A stretch of 64,000 bases of DNA, from assembly GCA_038363925.1 (NCBI GenBank), contig JAQQWL010000001.1, forward strand, positions 248,001-312,000, given 5' to 3'. Shown here piece after piece: positions 60,255 through 64,000 of this stretch (the first letter of the stretch is position 1; every line of letters starts with the position of its first letter). A program made the translations under genes and the position numbers. Under the pieces are notes generated by a model that saw nothing but the letters and a program-made list of their open reading frames with translations, was not told the origin of the DNA and searched no databases. The DNA comes from Apiospora phragmitis (taxonomy: Eukaryota > Ascomycota > Sordariomycetes > Amphisphaeriales > Apiosporaceae).

Positions 60255-60275
60255 AGGGAGGAGGAGGAGGAGGAG
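60255..60275 (+). repeat. GGA microsatellite
   Basis: (GGA)n purine tract about 640 bp upstream of the Zn2Cys6 gene start. Confidence 0.6.
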
Positions 60276-60914
60276 AGAGCTGACGGGAGAGATCACCCCT
60301 CCACCCAAACCCGCATACCCCAGTCCCCTATCCTACTGGTGTCTAAACCACGAGCGGCAATCATTCTGGGGTTGTGTGTTCTTTTACGGGGCGCCGTCTC
60401 ATAGTGGATTGGATTGGGTGAGATGGGATGAAAGAGGGTGTGCATGTGCCAGGGTCTTATGCATCGTGGTCTGCTCCCCCCTCGCCCTGCAGCATATTTG
60501 GTACAGCACAACGCAGCACAGTAGTACACCTAGCACGGCCAAAAGCCATGGCAAGGATGGTAATGGCCGTGGCATGGGCAATTCTCGAGGACGAGTTCTG
60601 TTGCCCGATCCTCCGGTTTATCCATTAATCCCGTCCCAAAACATAAGAAGGCCTCTATCGTTCCTTGCAGGCCACACCTTTGAAAGTTGAAAGGGTTCCC
60701 TCCTCATCATCTTTCAAAAGTCCCTTCTCACGTTCGGCGTACTGGGTATGTAATTGTGTTCTTGTCAGCCAGTCTCAGCATACACCATCCTGTTCGCCTC
60801 GTCCCGGGTTACACAATCTGGTTTATATACATTACGCTGGTTTTTTTTATCCATCACGCATGAACTCGGAGGACACGAACGTACGCACCCACGCCACTGT
60901 AGAATACAGCTCCG

Positions 60915-63200
60915 ATGGCCACGGCTGCTTTGCAACCATCAAAGCTATCGCCGTCTTCGACTGGCGACTCGCCTCACTCGATTGGCGGTGCAAGCAGTAC
61001 AGGTCGGCCTTACCCTCTCCCATCTAGGGATAGCTTTTCGATCGAGGTCCCCTCGCCGCAACTCAAGCCAGTGAATGGTTCAACTCTCAAATCACCAACT
61101 TCCGCCAAGGTCCAAAAGACTTCCGGCTTCAGTCGAGAAGGTATTCTAGGCTCAGCACAGAAGGCACGGAACCTTTCACAGTCTTCCGAAGTACGCTCAG
61201 ACCCGTACACCACTGTAAATGGGATGTCAAAAGGTTCGAGTGACGAAGGCACCATCAACCCTCTTAAGAGGCGTAACACGGATGCAACCGTAGACTACCC
61301 GCGGAGACGAGCTACGATAGCTGTGAGTTGCCCAAATTGGTGCACTTCAGGCCGGGTGAATTGCCATGACTGACGTTGTTGGCTTCTAATAGTGCGAAGT
61401 CTGCCGGTCCCGCAAGTCGCGGTGCGATGGCACCAAACCTAAGTGCAAGCTTTGTACGGAACTCGGGGCCGAGTGCATCTATCGCGAGCCCGGCATCAAG
61501 CTTGACGCTGGCGACAAGCTGATCCTGAGAGAGACTTACGCGCATCGAGAGTCTTCTGCAGATGAATCTGGTTGGTGGTGGTGGGAACCCAATGCAGATA
61601 TCCGGCGAATCACCACCTATCAGCAACGGCACCGTGGCTCTTACCGGCGACAACCTCCTGGCCCACGATGCCAACAGATTCGTTTCGATCATCCCAAGCG
61701 GAGGCTTGGGCACCTGGACGAGCGGAACCAACATCTCTACCATGCCAAAAGTGCACACCAACGCCGCGTTGCACTTGTTACAATGGCCGTTGATTCGAGA
61801 CCTGGTCTCGAGGCCGTACGACCCTCAAATACTTCTCCAACTCGAGATGGCGCGGGAGCCGTTGCCTTCTCTTGCCAAAACCCCTTGCGTCGATCTATCC
61901 AACACCAATGCATACATCGAGGCGTACTTTGACCGAGTGAACATCTGGTACTCGTGCGTGAACCCCTATACCTGGAGAAGTCACTACCGCAGCGCCTTAT
62001 CAAACGGGTTTCGTGAGGGGCCCGAGAGTTGCATTGTCTTATTGGTGCTTGCTCTTGGCCAAGCCAGTCTGCGCGGCAGTATATCGAGAATCGTACCCCA
62101 CGAGGACCCGCCAGGACTGCAATACTTCACCGCCGCATGGTCTCTCCTACCGGGCATGATGACGACCAACAGCGTCCTGGCAGCTCAGTGCCACTTGCTA
62201 GCGGCTGCATACCTGTTCTATCTTGTACGGCCACTCGAAGCTTGGAATCTTTTGTGTACTACGAGCAACAAGCTGCAACTGTTGCTTATGAGCCCAAACC
62301 GAGTGCCCGAGGATCAGAGAGAGTTGTTGGAGCGGATCTATTGGAACGCTTTGTTGTTCGAAAGCGACTTGTTGGCCGAGCTTGACCTACCCCACTCTGG
62401 GGTCGTCCAGCTTGAAGAGCACGTTGGCCTGCCTGGAGGCTTCCAAGGCGAAGAGTCAGAGGCCGTAGGGCGAGATGATCTCTGGTATTTCCTAGCCGAG
62501 ATCGCCCTGCGAAGACTGCTGAATCGCGTCAGTCAGCTTATATACTCCAAAGACTCGATGGCCTCAACGACAAGCTTAGAGCCAGTCGTGGCTGAGCTCG
62601 ACTTCCAGCTGACCCAGTGGTACGAGAGCTTGCCAGTTGCTCTCCAGTTTCCCTTTACGCGCACGGCACTTCCAGACCCAGTTCAGACCGTACTACGCTT
62701 GAGGTTCTTTGCCTGTCGCACCATTATCTACAGACCCTACATTCTTGCGGTCCTGGACAACGAGCAGGCCATCATGGACCCTGCTGTTCGAGAAAGTTGC
62801 CACAAATGCCTCGAGGCCTCGATTCGGCAATTGGAGCATATTGGCGCGCAGTAAGTAGACTTCTGCCCCTTTACTCTACCCAGTTAAATTATTCTTCTTC
62901 CTGAGCCTCTAAATCGGTTTAATCTAACACAGGCTTAGCCACGCTGGCCACATGCCTTATCTGTGGCAAGGCGCTTTGTCGATCGTCTCTCAGACCCTTC
63001 TCGTGATGGGTGCCACGATGTCGCCATCGCTATCCAGCATCATCTTGACTCTATTGCCTCACCGGGAAGCGATGGACCAGATTATCAATGACGTCATTAT
63101 GGACATTGAGAGAATGGCCGTATTGGCACCGAGCTTAAGTCTCGCAGCGGAAATCATCAAAGAGGCCGAAGTCAGACGCCGGAGCTTTCTAAACGGTTGA
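60915..63200 (+). CDS. Zn(II)2Cys6 fungal transcription factor
   Basis: Sequence-specific nuclear regulator; target unknown. Exons are 60915-61322, 61393-62850 and 62933-63200. The first encodes a Ser/Pro-rich N-terminus (MATAALQPSKLSPSSTGDSP) and ends with RRNTDATVDYPRRRATIA. The second opens with the zinc cluster C-EV-C-RSRKSR-C-DGTKPK-C-KL-C-TELGAE-C, followed by the linker and a short coiled coil LILERLTRIESLLQMNL. The fungal-specific TF middle-homology region covers about 61800-62850 (YFDRVNIWYSCVNPYTWRSH, VLLVLALGQASLRG, QCHLLAAAYLFYLVRPLEAW, RIYWNALLFESDLLAELDLP). The last exon carries LLPHREAMDQIINDVIMDIE. One frame break at about 61527-61530 (extra base, inside ILERLT) separates the zinc cluster from the rest; corrected length is 711 codons. 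The start ATG at 60915 is the first suitable one and is provisional. Confidence 0.9.
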
Positions 63201-64000
63201 GAAATCTGGCACGAACCCGACATTACGAAACACAAAATCCCGGGAGATCGCCATGGTACTCGCGGATTGCTCCTTCGAGCCCACGTCAACAAACATCAAC
63301 CGGGATACATGCAGGCTGCTATGGCATACATATAGGGCCGAAACGGAGTGAGATGGGTGGCTTGCCTCGGTAGGGTGCAGGCAACGCGAGCCAAATCTTG
63401 TCCAGTCTAGACCAAAGAAAGGGGTGTCATAGTCGCACCAAAATTGACCTGCTGCTGCAAGTCATACGCAACATTCTGTATCACTTCAGCCTCGTCGGGT
63501 GCAGGATGGGGCATCCTTTGGAGGCTGGTATTCACACACCTAGCAACTGCGTGGCTAACCTCACGCAACCTCCGAGAGACAGGCATTACAATACGCTCGG
63601 GGCCAATTGGCCGCGTTTTTACCATCTGGGGTTGCACCCAGTCGAAATTGGCGTGGTGTGGTTGGTCAGGGAAAAAGCTGGTTCTGGGGAGGCGGACCGC
63701 AATCCCGCAACAGCTTTGGCAATCAATCAGCAATGACTGCACGTCCAATGAGTCTACCAATATCGCGGGCTCTTCTTCAAACAACTGGGAGATCTGGGGT
63801 TTGGATATAGTATCGGAGAGTACTGTGCAATAACATGATGAATATCATCATCGAAATCTAGTACCACCGATTGTCTGTCCGCTTCCCCTACCCTTGACAG
63901 GCTCGGAGGCATATCTACCTTCGGGACTTGAACGTGCCTGGCGGGCTGGTTCCCATCAGGCCGACCTCCGGACAAGGTTCGGGGCTGTCTTGCTTCCTAT
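63201..64000. other. Right edge, no gene recognised
   Basis: 3' region of the Zn2Cys6 gene. Open frames on the minus strand at 63407-63784 and 63754-63975 could belong to a gene entering from the right, but I see no domain or certain splice site. Confidence 0.4.

Larger units (their letters stand above)
52074..60914. other. Gene-poor stretch, 8.8 kb
   Basis: No gene recognised between the Cys-ladder gene and the Zn2Cys6 regulator. Microsatellites are at 53729-53746 (CA), 54737-54754 (GA) and 60255-60275 (GGA). A short inverted repeat, GTCGCAGTTGCGAC, lies at about 53992-54005. Open frames such as 56072-56659 (-, 195 codons) and 58161-58634 (-, 157 codons) lack domains. At 57424-57627 (-) a hydrophobic stretch (LQLLGFMASIVMLPIIKEE) could be an exon of a membrane protein, but I cannot connect it to others. 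No transposon ends or tRNA seen. Confidence 0.45.

Noticed and set aside
1..64000. Programmed frameshifting as the explanation for the frame breaks
   Set aside because: Breaks go in both directions, lack a common slippery motif and differ from gene to gene; sequencing error is simpler.

Overview
The window is nuclear DNA of a filamentous ascomycete, most likely a Sordariomycete. Genes are split by short introns (about 50-180 bp) with GTRAGT-type donors, CTAAC-like branch points and AG acceptors. Products are typical of the group: NCS-1, trihydroxynaphthalene reductase of DHN melanin, LaeA-like methyltransferases, a Zn2Cys6 regulator and a CnxE fusion. I recognise 22 protein-coding loci, including the broken hemerythrin gene, plus one methyltransferase relic. 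I found no rRNA, tRNA, CRISPR or intact mobile element.

Layout. 1-1451: 3' part of a long-chain acyl-CoA synthetase (+). 3040-3987: NCS-1 (-). 5806-6782: hemerythrin-domain gene (-, disrupted), divergent from an Ldh2-type dehydrogenase at 7720-9051 (+). 10573-11825: melanin reductase (+). 12429-12750: methyltransferase relic (-), then an intact LaeA-like methyltransferase at 13528-15012 (-). 16387-19040: CDC45 (+). 21164-22565: Gln-rich membrane-anchored protein (+). 23487-24716: F-box-like protein (+). 25126-27324: CnxE (-). 28092-28732: POP5 (+), tail-to-tail with GPN2 at 28739-29931 (-). 30402-31682: BUB3 (+). 32303-33921: unknown basic/acidic protein (-). 34860-36344: aldo-keto reductase (-). 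37502-39652: MDV1 (-). 40693-41604: chorismate mutase (+). 41842-42781: BCP1 (-). 45011-46033: cyclin (-). 51148-52073: Cys-ladder protein (+). 60915-63200: Zn2Cys6 transcription factor (+).

Most loci are unrelated housekeeping genes (DNA replication, spindle checkpoint, RNase P, GTPase, mitochondrial fission, molybdenum cofactor, aromatic amino acids), so this is not a biosynthetic cluster. The two methyltransferase loci lie beside the melanin reductase, but I infer no pathway from that.

The most unusual object is the seven-exon gene at 51148-52073. Once spliced it encodes a 95-residue protein in which 22 cysteines occur at every third residue without a break (residues 10-73), and the position before each next Cys is nearly always Asn, Asp or Gly. 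The gene uses micro-exons of 9 and 6 nt and several exons are multiples of 9 nt. It sits alone in about 14 kb without other recognisable genes.

A second window-wide feature is quality. About 30 single-base reading-frame breaks occur in otherwise well conserved genes, including essential ones such as CDC45 and GPN2, many at short homopolymer runs. I read these as sequencing or assembly errors. Each is noted where it occurs, and the corrected coding lengths come out as whole codons wherever the exon model is complete.
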